Shown: positions 26,948 to 36,121 of the stretch, piece after piece
How positions within the stretch are numbered: the stretch's first letter is position 1
How the letters are laid out: the number at the start of each line of letters is the position of its first letter
NCBI RefSeq assembly: GCF_030852425.1
Contig: NZ_NSDM01000011.1
Span: 248,001 to 312,000, forward strand
Source of the DNA: Saccharothrix longispora
Lineage (GTDB): Bacteria; Actinomycetota; Actinomycetes; Mycobacteriales; Pseudonocardiaceae
Reading direction: 5' to 3'
Length of the DNA stretch: 64,000 bases
Notes under the pieces: generated by a model
The model's database searches: none
Seen by the model: only the letters and a program-made list of their open reading frames with translations
Told to the model about the DNA's origin: nothing
Program-made: the position numbers and the translations under genes

Positions 26948-27862
26948 ATGATCGAACTCCCCGAGGGTCTCCACGGCGCTTACCGCCGTACCGAACTGCG
27001 CACTCACTTCAGCCGCAAGGAACTGGAGCGGTTGACCGCCGAAGGACGATTGATCAACTACGGCCGCAAGGTCGTCATCCGCCGCGAGAACATGTCCGAG
27101 CTGCGCACACGTGCGGCCGCCGCACTGCTGATGGCCGGTCCCGACGCGGTGCTGTCGAGCCACACGTCGGCGTGGCTGCACGGTTGCACGGCCGCATCGA
27201 CGCACCGCGTGCACCTGACTGTCGACTACGACCGCCGCCTGCACTCGCGTCCCGGGCTGGACGTGCACCAGCAGGCCTATGACATCGCCGACGTCACCGA
27301 GGTCGACCGTCTCCGCTGCTTCACGGTCGCGCACGCCATCACCGAACTGCTTTGCCGCGCCCGCCGGTCCACGGCCCTGGCATGCGCAGACGAGGCGTTG
27401 GCACAAATTCCTTCACACGAACGTGCGGAATTCAAGGGCGATATCGCCGCACGAATCACCGCACGACGTGACTCGAGGGGCAAGCGTCAAGCCGCTTTCC
27501 TGCTCGACCTCGCGTCAGGGCTACCGGAGTCGCCACCGGAGAGCATGCTCCTGCTGCTCATCGCCGAGGCCGGGTTCCCACTGCCCGAGCCCCAGTACTC
27601 GGTGCGCGACCTTGACGGTCGCGAGGTCTGGCGCCTGGACTTCGGCTGGCCCCACGCGCGTCTCGCCCTCGAGTACGACGGTTACGCCGCTCACGTGGAC
27701 AAGGTCGAGTCGGACCGGGCCCGTGACGAGGACCTGCGACGACGTGGGTGGCGGGTGCTCCGTGCCAGTGCTTCCGACCTCCGCGACCCGACCGCGTTGT
27801 TCAACCGCCTGCGGGCAGACCTCAGCGGCCCTCAACGTGCGACACGAGGGTTCTGGATCTAG
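26948..27862 (+). CDS. DUF559 (Vsr-like) endonuclease-domain protein with AbiEi-like N-terminus
   Basis: 304 aa. The N-terminal ~65 residues (Y-R-R-T-E-L ... E-L-E-R-L-T-A-E-G-R-L) look like the winged-helix start of AbiEi/DUF559-type proteins. The C-terminal ~100 residues fit the PD-(D/E)XK-like DUF559 fold: P-E-S-M-L, W-R-L-D-F-G-W-P, L-E-Y-D-G and a final R-R-R-G-W-R-V-L-R-A. GC3 and codon use are lower than in neighbours, suggesting recent arrival. It sits exactly between five direct and five inverted 22-bp repeats. The ATG at 26948 has no clear ribosome-binding site. Nuclease activity is inferred. Confidence 0.7.
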   Translation: MIELPEGLHGAYRRTELRTHFSRKELERLTAEGRLINYGRKVVIRRENMSELRTRAAAALLMAGPDAVLSSHTSAWLHGCTAASTHRVHLTVDYDRRLHSRPGLDVHQQAYDIADVTEVDRLRCFTVAHAITELLCRARRSTALACADEALAQIPSHERAEFKGDIAARITARRDSRGKRQAAFLLDLASGLPESPPESMLLLLIAEAGFPLPEPQYSVRDLDGREVWRLDFGWPHARLALEYDGYAAHVDKVESDRARDEDLRRRGWRVLRASASDLRDPTALFNRLRADLSGPQRATRGFWI

Positions 27863-27958
27863 GACTCATCGGGCCCGGACCTACGACACTCCGGGCCCGA
27901 ACTTACGACTCGCGCGGCCTGGGTTTACGACTCGCGCGGCCTGGGTTTACGACTCGCG
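27849..27958. repeat. 22-bp repeat array, right (inverted) arm of locus 2
   Basis: Five inverted 22-bp units ending at 27870, 27892, 27914, 27936 and 27958. The last two are identical and the third is close (CGACTCGCG ends); the first two have decayed, and the first contains the TAG stop of the DUF559 gene. It ends 2 bp before the stop of the convergent gamma-glutamylcyclotransferase-like gene. Confidence 0.8.
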
Positions 27959-27960
27959 GG

Positions 27961-28410
27961 TCAGGGGCCTATGCCGCGGCAGGGGCGGGTTCGGAGGTCG
28001 GCCACGTAGTCGTCGGGGGCCCCCGCGGCTTCGGCCGCGTCGGCCACCACGCCGATGTAGCGGGCCGACGGGAGCCCGCCCTCGTAGGCGTCCAGGACGT
28101 AGAGCCAGGCGGTCACCGAGCCTTCCAGGGTCTGGACCCGGAGTCTGATCTTCTTGTAGAGGCCCAGCGCTCCCTCCCACCTGTCGAGGCGGGACTCGTC
28201 GCGCGGGCTCACGTCGTAGAGCACGCAGAAGACCTGCGACTCGGGGTCCTCGACGATGGTGGCGAGCGCGCCCTCCCAGCCCAGGTCCTCGCCACCGAAC
28301 GACAGACGCCAACCGGCGAGCCACCCGGTCCCCGCCATGGGGGAGTACGGGGCTCGCTCCATCATCTGGTTCGGGTCCATGTTGGACCCGTACGCGGCAT
28401 AGAGCGGCAC
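27961..28410 (-). CDS. Gamma-glutamylcyclotransferase-like protein
   Basis: 149 aa. The N-terminal L-Y-A-A-Y-G-S-N-M is the Y-G-S-N substrate loop of the GGCT fold, followed by G-W-R-L-S-F-G and later L-D-A-Y-E-G-G. It may release 5-oxoproline from gamma-glutamyl compounds, but the GGCT fold has several functions. TAGGCT (28417-28422 on the minus strand) is 6 nt from the GTG at 28410, which sets the start over an upstream GTG at 28416. Confidence 0.75.
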   Translation of the reverse strand: MPLYAAYGSNMDPNQMMERAPYSPMAGTGWLAGWRLSFGGEDLGWEGALATIVEDPESQVFCVLYDVSPRDESRLDRWEGALGLYKKIRLRVQTLEGSVTAWLYVLDAYEGGLPSARYIGVVADAAEAAGAPDDYVADLRTRPCRGIGP

Positions 28411-28557
28411 GACCACAGCCTAGCGACACCGCGATCACCGCGAGGCACGAGAAGACCGGACGACACGCCCCCGTACCCGACCGCGTACCGTTGACACCGG
28501 TCGCAAACGGCGCAAACAGCGCCGGCACCAGCGCCGACAACCCGAGGAGGACGTGTC

Positions 28558-29961
28558 GTGACCCGCATCGTCATCATGGGCGGTGGCCCCGCAGGTTACG
28601 AGGCGGCACTGGTCGCGGCCCAGCACGGGGCCGACGTGACCATCGTCGAGAACGAGGGCCTGGGCGGCGCCTGCGTGCTCTACGACTGCGTGCCGTCCAA
28701 GACGTTCATCGCCTCCGCCGGTGGCCGCAGCGCCTTTCGCAACGCCGGTGAGCTGGGCATCCGCACCAACAACGCCGCCGCCGAGGTGGAACTGCCGGTC
28801 GTCCACGGCCGGGTGAAGGGCCTCGCGCTCGCCCAGTCCGCGGACGTCCGCGCCCGCCTCCAGCGCGAGGGCGTGCGGATCGTCAACGGCACCGCGAAGT
28901 TCTGCGACGGCGCCAAGGGCCTCGCCCAGCACGAGGTGGTGGCGCTGGCGGACGACGGCACCACGGAGGTGCTGCCGGCCGACGTCGTGCTCATCGCCAC
29001 GGGCGCGACCCCGCGCGTGTTGCCGGGCGCCGAGCCGGACGGCAAGCGCGTCCTCACCTGGCGCCAGATCTACGACCTCCCGGAACTCCCCGAGCACCTG
29101 GCCGTCATCGGTTCGGGTGTCACCGGTGTGGAGTTCGCCTCCGCCTACACCGAACTGGGCGTGAAGGTGACCATGGTCTCGTCCCGCGACCGGGTGCTCC
29201 CGCACGAGGACGCCGACGCGGCGGCCGTGCTGGAGGACGTGTTCGCCGAACGCGGCACGGCGGTGGTCAAGCACGCCCGCGCGGACCGGGTGGAGAACAC
29301 CGGCGAGGGTGTCCTGATTCACCTGGAGGACGGTCGCACGATCGAGGCCAGCCACGCGCTCATGACGGTCGGCTCCGTCCCGAACACCGCCGACCTGGGC
29401 CTGGACAAGATCGGCATCGAACTGGGCCGCGGCGGCTACATCCCGGTCGACCGGGTGTCGCGCACGAACGTCTCCGGCGTCTACGCGGCGGGCGACTGCA
29501 CGGGCGTGCTGCTGCTCGCGTCCGTGGCGGCCATGCAGGGCCGCATCGCCATGTGGCACGCCCTGGGCGAGGGCGTGAGCCCGATCAAGCTCAAGACGGT
29601 CGCGGCGAACGTGTTCACCAACCCGGAGATCGCGAGCGTCGGCATCAGCCAGCAGGCGATCGACTCGGGCACCGTGCCCGCCCGCACCGTCATGCTGCCG
29701 CTGGCCACGAACCCGCGTGCCAAGATGGAGGGCCTGCGGCGGGGCTTCGTGAAGCTGTTCTGCCGTCCGGCGACCGGCGTGGTCATCGGCGGTGTCGTGG
29801 TCGCGCCGAACGCCAGCGAGCTGATCCTGGCGATCGCGCTGGCCGTGCAGAACCAGCTGACCGTGGAGGACCTGGCCACCACGTTCTCGGTGTACCCGTC
29901 GCTGACGGGGTCGCTCACCGAGGCCGGCCGCCAGCTCATGCGCCACGACGACCTGGACTGA
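28558..29961 (+). CDS. lpdA: NAD(P)H-quinone dehydrogenase / flavoprotein disulfide reductase, LpdA type
   Basis: 467 aa. FAD-binding G-G-G-P-A-G at 8-13, NAD-binding G-S-G-V-T-G, and Y-A-A-G-D-C. The redox motif C39-V-L-Y-D-C44 keeps both Cys of the family, but the C-terminal His-Glu dyad of true lipoamide dehydrogenases is absent (V-Y-P-S-L-T-G-S-L-T-E). This fits LpdA (Rv3303c), reported to reduce quinones rather than lipoamide. GAGGAGG precedes the GTG start, with a TTGACA-like -35 near 28491. Neighbour of glycerol genes, as in mycobacteria. Confidence 0.85.
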   Translation: MTRIVIMGGGPAGYEAALVAAQHGADVTIVENEGLGGACVLYDCVPSKTFIASAGGRSAFRNAGELGIRTNNAAAEVELPVVHGRVKGLALAQSADVRARLQREGVRIVNGTAKFCDGAKGLAQHEVVALADDGTTEVLPADVVLIATGATPRVLPGAEPDGKRVLTWRQIYDLPELPEHLAVIGSGVTGVEFASAYTELGVKVTMVSSRDRVLPHEDADAAAVLEDVFAERGTAVVKHARADRVENTGEGVLIHLEDGRTIEASHALMTVGSVPNTADLGLDKIGIELGRGGYIPVDRVSRTNVSGVYAAGDCTGVLLLASVAAMQGRIAMWHALGEGVSPIKLKTVAANVFTNPEIASVGISQQAIDSGTVPARTVMLPLATNPRAKMEGLRRGFVKLFCRPATGVVIGGVVVAPNASELILAIALAVQNQLTVEDLATTFSVYPSLTGSLTEAGRQLMRHDDLD

Positions 29962-29969
29962 GCCCGGTC

Positions 29970-30008
29970 CCCCGGGGGGGGGAGGGCGGCAGCACCCTCC
30001 CCGGGGGA
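29970..30008. terminator. Bidirectional hairpin terminator
   Basis: CCCGGGGGGGGAGGG faces CCCTCCCCGGGGG across an 8-nt loop, filling the gap between the convergent lpdA and glpK genes. Confidence 0.8.
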
Positions 30009-30014
30009 GCCCGA

Positions 30015-31520
30015 TCACTCCACCCAGTCGAAGGTCCTGGTCACGGCCTTCTTCCACAGGGCGTACTGCGTCTCGCGGGTCTCGTCGTCCATGTCCGGGT
30101 CCCACTGCTTGTCCTGGGCCCAGTTCTGCCGGATGTCGTCCTCGGACTCCCAGAACCCGACCGCGAGCCCGGCGGCGTAGGCGGCGCCCAGGGCCGTGGT
30201 CTCGCTGACCACGGGGCGGATCACCGGCACGCCGAGGATGTCCGCCTGGAACTGCATGAGCAGCTCGTTCACGACCATGCCGCCGTCGACCTTCAACGAG
30301 GTCAGCGCCACGCCCGAGTCGGCGTTCATCGCGTCGATCACCTCGCGGGTCTGGAACGCCGTGGCCTCCAGCACCGCGCGGGCCAGGTGGCCCCTGTTGA
30401 CGAAGCGGGTCAGGCCGACGATCGCGCCGCGCGCGTCGGACCGCCAGTACGGCGCGAACAGGCCGGAGAACGCGGGCACGAAGTACGCGCCGCCGTTGTC
30501 GTCCACGGTGCGGGCGTGCTCCTCGACCTCGGCGGCCGTGGTGATCATGCCGAGGTTGTCGCGCAGCCACTGCACGAGCGAGCCGGTCACCGCGATCGAC
30601 CCCTCCAGCGCGTACACCGGGTCGGCCGAGCCGATCTTGTAGCAGACCGTCGTGAGCAGGCCGTTCTCGCTCATCACCTTCTCGGTGCCGGTGTTGAGCA
30701 GCACGAAGTTGCCGGTGCCGTAGGTGTTCTTGGCCTCGCCCGGCGACAGGCACGCCTGGCCGAACGTGGCGGCCTGCTGGTCGCCGAGGATGCCCGCGAT
30801 CGGCACGCCCGCGAGCGCGCCGCGCTCGCGCACCCTGCCGTACTCCTCGGACGACGACCGGATCTCCGGCAGCATCGACAGCGGGATGCCCATGTCGGCG
30901 GCGATGCCCTCGTCCCAGCTCAGCGTGTCGAGGTCCATCAGCAGCGTGCGGGAGGCGTTGGTGGGGTCGGTGACGTGCACGCCGCCGTCCACGCCGCCCG
31001 TCATGTTCCACAGCACCCAGGTGTCCATGTTGCCGAACACCAGGTCGCCGGCCTCGGCCTTCTCCCGGGCGCCCTCGACGTTTTCCAGGACCCAGCGCAC
31101 CTTCGGGCCGGAGAAGTAGGTGGCCAGCGGCAGGCCGGTCCTGTCGCGGTAGCGCTCCTGGCCGCCGCCCAGCTCGCCCAGCGCGCGGCAGATCGCGTCG
31201 GTGCGGGTGTCCTGCCACACGATCGCGTTGTAGACGGGTCGCCCGGTGGTGCGGTCCCAGACCACGGCGGTCTCGCGCTGGTTGGTGATGCCGACCGCGG
31301 CGATGTCGCCCGCGTTCAGGTCGGCCCTGGCCAGCGCGCCCGCGGCGACTTGGCGGGTGTTCGCCCACACCTCGGTCGGGTCGTGCTCGACCCACCCGGC
31401 CCTCGGGAAGATCTGCTCGTGCTCCTTCTGGTCGACCGCGACCACCCGCCCCGAGCGGTCGAAGATCATGCACCGGGTCGACGTGGTGCCCTGGTCGATC
31501 GCGGCCACGTACTTCGTCAT
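30015..31520 (-). CDS. glpK: Glycerol kinase
   Basis: 501 aa, standard length. It phosphorylates glycerol to glycerol-3-phosphate. The N-terminal D-Q-G-T-T-S-T-R phosphate loop, G-W-V-E-H-D-P, W-Q-D-T-R and V-D-G-G-M (adenosine motif) are all present. The ATG at 31520 is chosen because M-T-K-Y-V-A-A-I-D is the family N-terminus; the frame remains open upstream only as a shadow of glpF. It lies 14 bp downstream of glpF. Confidence 0.95.
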   Translation of the reverse strand: MTKYVAAIDQGTTSTRCMIFDRSGRVVAVDQKEHEQIFPRAGWVEHDPTEVWANTRQVAAGALARADLNAGDIAAVGITNQRETAVVWDRTTGRPVYNAIVWQDTRTDAICRALGELGGGQERYRDRTGLPLATYFSGPKVRWVLENVEGAREKAEAGDLVFGNMDTWVLWNMTGGVDGGVHVTDPTNASRTLLMDLDTLSWDEGIAADMGIPLSMLPEIRSSSEEYGRVRERGALAGVPIAGILGDQQAATFGQACLSPGEAKNTYGTGNFVLLNTGTEKVMSENGLLTTVCYKIGSADPVYALEGSIAVTGSLVQWLRDNLGMITTAAEVEEHARTVDDNGGAYFVPAFSGLFAPYWRSDARGAIVGLTRFVNRGHLARAVLEATAFQTREVIDAMNADSGVALTSLKVDGGMVVNELLMQFQADILGVPVIRPVVSETTALGAAYAAGLAVGFWESEDDIRQNWAQDKQWDPDMDDETRETQYALWKKAVTRTFDWVE

Positions 31521-31534
31521 GGGGATGCGTCCTT

Positions 31535-32275
31535 TCAGACGGGCAGAACCAGGTAGAGGAGTCCGGCGAGCACCGCGCCGAGGAGCGGGCCGACGACCGG
31601 CACCCAGGCGTAGCCCCACTCGGCGCTGCCCTTGCCCCGGATGGGCAGGACGGCGTAGGCGATGCGGGGGCCGAGGTCGCGGGCGGGGTTGATGGCGTAC
31701 CCGGTGGGGCCGCCGAGGGAGTTGCCGATGCCGATGACGACGAACGCGACGCCGGCGTAGCCCAGCGCGGAGTTGCCGAGCTGCGGCACGCCGTCGGCCG
31801 CCTCCTTCGCGGCCGGGCTGAGCAGCACCCAGGCGACCAGCACGAACGTGCCGATGACCTCGGTGACGACGTTCCACGGCGCGCTGGGCACGGTCGGGCC
31901 GGTGCAGAAGATGCCGCGCGTGCCGGCGGGGTCGTCGTGCGTGTCGAACTGCTTCTTGTAGGTGAGCCACGCGAGCACCGCGCCGAGGAACGCGCCGACC
32001 AGCTGCGCGGCGAAGTAGACCGGCACCTGGCCCCACGGGAGCTTGTCCGCGACGGCCAGCCCGAGGGTCACCGCCGGGTTGAGGTGAGCGCCGCTCGGCG
32101 CGGCGATGCTGGCACCCGCGAAGACCGCGAAACCCCAGCCGAAGTTGATCAGAAGCCACCCGCCCGAGTTGCCGAGTGCACTCTTCAGGGTGACGTTCGC
32201 GACGACGCCCGCGCCCATCAGGATCAGCACCGCGGTGCCGAGGACTTCCCACACGAAGATCGCGCCACTGCTCAT
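31535..32275 (-). CDS. glpF: Glycerol uptake facilitator (aquaglyceroporin)
   Basis: 246 aa with six membrane segments and both pore motifs, N-P-A-V (first half) and N-P-A-R-D (second half). The Asp after N-P-A-R is the mark of glycerol-conducting rather than water-only channels. GGAGG lies 8 nt before the ATG at 32275. It heads the glpFK operon, divergent from glpD. Confidence 0.92.
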   Translation of the reverse strand: MSSGAIFVWEVLGTAVLILMGAGVVANVTLKSALGNSGGWLLINFGWGFAVFAGASIAAPSGAHLNPAVTLGLAVADKLPWGQVPVYFAAQLVGAFLGAVLAWLTYKKQFDTHDDPAGTRGIFCTGPTVPSAPWNVVTEVIGTFVLVAWVLLSPAAKEAADGVPQLGNSALGYAGVAFVVIGIGNSLGGPTGYAINPARDLGPRIAYAVLPIRGKGSAEWGYAWVPVVGPLLGAVLAGLLYLVLPV

Positions 32276-32463
32276 CCGCCGACCTCCTCGCCTTCGCAGG
32301 AGGCAGCACTGTCCGGGTCCGGCGGCGCTGCCCACCCCACAACGCCGCTGACGCTAACTCCGACCTGATCAATTGTCCACGGGTGGCGTACCGGCGGGTA
32401 ACGTGGTCGAGTCAGTCCTGGTCGGAGTTTCCGGTCGACGTCGGCATCAGGGAGGCGAACAGC

Positions 32464-34182
32464 GTGGTCACGCCCAACCAGCCCGGACGTCTCGGCCCCG
32501 ACGAGCGCGAGCGCACGTGGGAGCGGCTCGGCGCGGACACCTTCGACGTGGTGATCATCGGTGGCGGCGTGGTGGGTGTCGGCGCGGCCCTGGACGCCGC
32601 GACCCGCGGCCTGCGCGTCGCCCTCGTCGAGGCCCGCGACCTGGCCTCCGGGACGTCGAGCCGCTCGTCCAAGCTGTTCCACGGCGGCCTGCGCTACCTG
32701 GAGCAGCTGGAGTTCGGCCTGGTCCGCGAGGCCCTGCGGGAGCGCGAGCTCATGCTCACCCGCCTCGCGCCGCACCTGGTCAAGCCGGTGGCGTTCCTGT
32801 ACCCGCTGACGCGCCGCGCGTGGGAGCGCCCGTACACGGCCGCCGGCCTGCTCATGTACGACACGATGGGCGGCGCCCGCTCGGTGCCCGGCCAGAAGCA
32901 CCTGTCCCGCGCGGGCGCGCTGCGCATGGTGCCCGCGCTGAAGCCGGACGCACTGGTCGGCGGCATCCGCTACTACGACGCGCAGGCCGACGACGCCCGC
33001 CACACGATGATGGTGGGCCGCACCGCCGCCCACTACGGCGCCGTGGTGCGCACCTCGACCCAGGTGGTCGGCTTCCTGAAGGAGGCGGACCGCGTGTCGG
33101 GTGTCCGCGTGCGCGACGTCGAGGACGGCCGGGAGACGGACGTCCGCGCGCACGCCGTGATCAACGCGACCGGGGTGTGGACCGACGAGCTGCAACGCCT
33201 GTCGGGTTCGCGCGGCCGGTTCCGCGTCCGGGCGTCCAAGGGCGTGCACATCGTCGTCCCGCGCGACCGGATCGTCTCCGAGACGGGCCTGATCCTGCGC
33301 ACCGAGAAGTCGGTGCTGTTCGTCATCCCGTGGCGCAACCACTGGATCGTCGGCACCACGGACACCGACTGGAACCTCGACCTGGCGCACCCGGCGGCCA
33401 CCCGCAAGGACATCGACTACGTGCTCGACCACGTCAACTCGGTCCTCGCGACGCCGCTCACGCACGACGACATCGAGGGCGTCTACGCGGGTCTGCGGCC
33501 GCTGCTGGCCGGGGAGAGCGAGTCCACGTCGAAGCTGTCGCGCGAGCACGCCGTGGCCCGCGTCGCGCCCGGGCTGGTCGCCATCGCGGGCGGCAAGTAC
33601 ACGACGTACCGGGTGATGGGCGCGGACGCGGTGGACGCCGCCGGGGTGGACCTGCCGGGCCGCATCCAGCCGTCCATCACGGACAAGGTGCCGCTCGTGG
33701 GCGCGGACGGCTACCACGCGCTGGTGAACCAGGCCGACCAGCTGGCCACCCGCTACGGCCTGCACCCGTACCGGGTCCGCCACCTGCTCGACCGCTACGG
33801 CTCCCTGGTCCACGAGGTGCTGGCGTCCGCCGGTCCCGACCTGCTCAAGCCGGTGCCGGCCGCGCCCGACTACCTCCAGGTCGAGGTCACCTACGCCGCG
33901 TCCCACGAGGGCGCGCTGCACCTGGAGGACGTGCTGACCCGCCGCACCCGCATCTCGATCGAGTACCCGCACCGCGGCGTCGAGTGCGCCGAACCGGTCG
34001 CGCGGCTCATGGCGGGCGTGCTCGGGTGGGACGAGGAGCGCATCGCGCACGAGGTGTCCGTCTACACGACGCGCGTGGAGGCCGAGCGCGCCTCGCAGGC
34101 CGAGCCGGACGACCAGGCCGCGGACGCCGTCCGCGCGGCGGCGCCCGAGGCCCGGCCGGAGCTGACCGAACCCGTGAGCTGA
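32464..34182 (+). CDS. glpD: Aerobic glycerol-3-phosphate dehydrogenase
   Basis: 572 aa from the GTG at 32464, preceded by GGGAGG; an open frame from 32383 would add 27 untypical residues. FAD-binding D-V-V-I-I-G-G-G-V-V-G, then S-S-R-S-S-K-L-F-H-G-G-L-R-Y-L and G-G-K-Y-T-T-Y-R are family hallmarks. It oxidises glycerol-3-phosphate to DHAP, passing electrons to quinone. Divergent from glpFK, so the 188-bp gap probably holds shared control; I see no certain operator there. Confidence 0.92.
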   Translation: MVTPNQPGRLGPDERERTWERLGADTFDVVIIGGGVVGVGAALDAATRGLRVALVEARDLASGTSSRSSKLFHGGLRYLEQLEFGLVREALRERELMLTRLAPHLVKPVAFLYPLTRRAWERPYTAAGLLMYDTMGGARSVPGQKHLSRAGALRMVPALKPDALVGGIRYYDAQADDARHTMMVGRTAAHYGAVVRTSTQVVGFLKEADRVSGVRVRDVEDGRETDVRAHAVINATGVWTDELQRLSGSRGRFRVRASKGVHIVVPRDRIVSETGLILRTEKSVLFVIPWRNHWIVGTTDTDWNLDLAHPAATRKDIDYVLDHVNSVLATPLTHDDIEGVYAGLRPLLAGESESTSKLSREHAVARVAPGLVAIAGGKYTTYRVMGADAVDAAGVDLPGRIQPSITDKVPLVGADGYHALVNQADQLATRYGLHPYRVRHLLDRYGSLVHEVLASAGPDLLKPVPAAPDYLQVEVTYAASHEGALHLEDVLTRRTRISIEYPHRGVECAEPVARLMAGVLGWDEERIAHEVSVYTTRVEAERASQAEPDDQAADAVRAAAPEARPELTEPVS

Positions 34183-34307
34183 CGTCCCCGCGGGCGACCG
34201 GCGTCCCGCGGCCGGCGCGGGCGGTGAACGCCTTGCCGGGGCGCGGCCACGAGTGCGCCGAGGACGGACTCGATCTTCCGCGCGGCGATGGCGGTACCGT
34301 CGGTCCC

Positions 34308-34682
34308 GTGACGTACGAGATGGGTGTCGTGGTGGCCGAGCGGCGGTTGGAGGCGGTGGCCGGGGACGGCACGCGCGCGTCCGTGGTGATCAGGGTCGGG
34401 ACGCCCCATCCGGACCCGCTGAGCCGGAACGGCGACTGGTGCTGCCCGCACCAGGTGGTGGGGCTGGGTGACGAGGCGGTTTCGGCGTCGTTCGGGGTGG
34501 ACTCGCTCCAGGCGCTGCTGCTCGGCGTGTACGCGCTGAGGCTGGGGCTGGCCGCGCGGGCGGAGGAGGCGGGGGTGGAGCTGGACTGGCTGGGCGTGCC
34601 GGAGCTGGGCCTGACCGTCGTGCCGCCGGAGTTCGTCCCGCCGGGGTTCGTCCCGCCGGGGTTCGTCCCGCCCAGCGCCTGA
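34308..34682 (+). CDS. DUF6968-like small protein with VPPGF tail repeat
   Basis: 124 aa. TACCGT (34295-34300) sits 7 nt before the GTG, so it is probably leaderless. The central W-C-C-P-H-Q-V-V-G-L-G-D-E and D-S-L-Q-A-L-L-L-G motifs resemble DUF6968-type proteins of unknown function. The C-terminus carries V-P-P-G-F repeated in tandem, encoded by near-perfect 15-bp repeats (about 34635-34675). Confidence 0.6.
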   Translation: MTYEMGVVVAERRLEAVAGDGTRASVVIRVGTPHPDPLSRNGDWCCPHQVVGLGDEAVSASFGVDSLQALLLGVYALRLGLAARAEEAGVELDWLGVPELGLTVVPPEFVPPGFVPPGFVPPSA

Positions 34683-34780
34683 CCCCGAACCCGTCCGGCC
34701 GGTACCCGTCCGGCGGCACCCGGTCGGTCGGCACCCGGTCGGTCGGCCGGATCGTCGGTCCGCTCTGGAAGAATCGAGAA

Positions 34781-34806
34781 CAGGGGTCCCCCGGCGGGGA
34801 CCCCTG
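34781..34806. terminator. Perfect hairpin terminator
   Basis: CAGGGGTCCCC-CGGC-GGGGACCCCTG, an 11-bp perfect stem with a 4-nt loop, between the convergent DUF6968-like and amidohydrolase genes. The 34683-34780 stretch upstream contains short ACCCGGTCGGTCGGC direct repeats and no gene. Confidence 0.9.
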
Positions 34807-34858
34807 CGCAAGCGTTTGCTCCCCCAGGAGCGCTCCGGGTGGTTCGTCGACCGCTTCC

Positions 34859-36121
34859 TCAGGCCAGCGCGGCCAGCGCGGCGTGCACCATCACGCGCAC
34901 GCCGACGATCAGCGCCCGCTCGTCCAGGTCGAACTCCGGCTGGTGCAGGTCCCGCTGCTTGCCCACGCCGTCCCACACGCCCAGGCGGGCGAAGGAACCC
35001 GGCACGTGCTCCAGGTACCAGCCGAAGTCCTCGCCGCCGGACGACTGCACGGTGCCCGCCAGCGCGTCCTCGCCCAGGGCCGCCTCGATGCCGGCCCTGA
35101 GCAGCATCGTGCTCTCCCGGTCGTTGACGACCGGCGGCACGCCGCGGCGGTGGTGCAGGTCGAAGCCGACCCCGGTGGGGGCCAGCAGTGCGCCGACCAG
35201 TTCCTTGATCAGCGGCTCCAGCTCGGCCCAGATGTCCCGGTCGCCGGTGCGCAGCGTGCCGCGCAGCACGCCGTCCTGCGGCACCGCGTTGGGCGCCTCG
35301 CCGGCGTGCACGGCGCCCCACACGAGGACCGTGCCCGAACGGGGGTCCACGCGCCGGGACAGCAGGCCCGGCAGGCCGGTGATCACGGTGCCCAGCGCGT
35401 GCACGAGGTCGGCGGTCAGGTGCGGCCGGGAGGTGTGGCCGCCGGGCGAGGTGAGGCGCAGCTCCAGCATGTCCGACGCGGACGTGATGGGGCCGATCCT
35501 CGTGCCGACGCGGCCGACCTCCAGCCTCGGGTCGCAGTGCAGGCCGAAGATGCGCTCCACGCCGTCCAGGCCACCGGCGGCGAGCACGTCGAGCGCACCG
35601 CCCGGCATGACCTCCTCCGCCGGCTGGAACACCAGGCGCACCCGGCCGGGCAGCTCGGTCGCCGAGGCGAGCGCCAGGGCCGCGCCCAGCAGCACGGTGG
35701 TGTGCGCGTCGTGCCCGCACGCGTGCATCACGCCGTCCACGGTGGACGCGTACGACGAGCCGCCCGCCTCGGTGATCGGCAGGGCGTCGATGTCGGCGCG
35801 CAGGGCCACGCAGCGCGGGCCGGAGCCGACGTCGCAGACCAGGCCGGTGCCGCCGGGCATGATGCGGGGCTTGAGGCCCGCCGAGCGGAGCACCCGGGCG
35901 ATCAGCTCGGTGGTGGCGTACTCCTTGCGCGACAGCTCGGGGTGCGCGTGGATGTGCCGCCGCCAGGCGACGACCTCGGGGGCGTTCGACGCCAGCCAGT
36001 CGTCCAACCAGGAGGGCCCGCGGCCCTCACCGAGATCGTCCACAAGGGCAATGCTGACCCCGTGATCGGTCAACAGCACATCGGCCCCCTCCTCCGGCAG
36101 GCGCGCGTCCAGGACCGTCAT
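34859..36121 (-). CDS. amiA1: M20-family amidohydrolase (aminoacylase/hippurate hydrolase type), AmiA1-like
   Basis: 420 aa. M20D metal motifs H-A-H-P-E-L-S, H-A-C-G-H-D-A-H-T (Zn ligands), E-E near F-Q-P-A-E-E and a C-terminal S-G-G-E-D-F. It probably deacylates N-acyl or amide-linked substrates; the exact one is unknown. The ATG overlaps the stop of the preceding M20 gene (ATGA), and the tandem pair mirrors mycobacterial amiB1-amiA1 next to deoD. Confidence 0.82.
   Translation of the reverse strand: MTVLDARLPEEGADVLLTDHGVSIALVDDLGEGRGPSWLDDWLASNAPEVVAWRRHIHAHPELSRKEYATTELIARVLRSAGLKPRIMPGGTGLVCDVGSGPRCVALRADIDALPITEAGGSSYASTVDGVMHACGHDAHTTVLLGAALALASATELPGRVRLVFQPAEEVMPGGALDVLAAGGLDGVERIFGLHCDPRLEVGRVGTRIGPITSASDMLELRLTSPGGHTSRPHLTADLVHALGTVITGLPGLLSRRVDPRSGTVLVWGAVHAGEAPNAVPQDGVLRGTLRTGDRDIWAELEPLIKELVGALLAPTGVGFDLHHRRGVPPVVNDRESTMLLRAGIEAALGEDALAGTVQSSGGEDFGWYLEHVPGSFARLGVWDGVGKQRDLHQPEFDLDERALIVGVRVMVHAALAALA

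Noticed and set aside
26779-27958. CRISPR array
   Set aside because: The 22-bp units are contiguous with no variable spacers, and the second half is inverted; no cas genes are present.
28435-31473. Minus-strand ORF of 1012 codons across lpdA and glpK
   Set aside because: Wrong frame relative to glpK and antisense to lpdA; both real genes have full sets of motifs.
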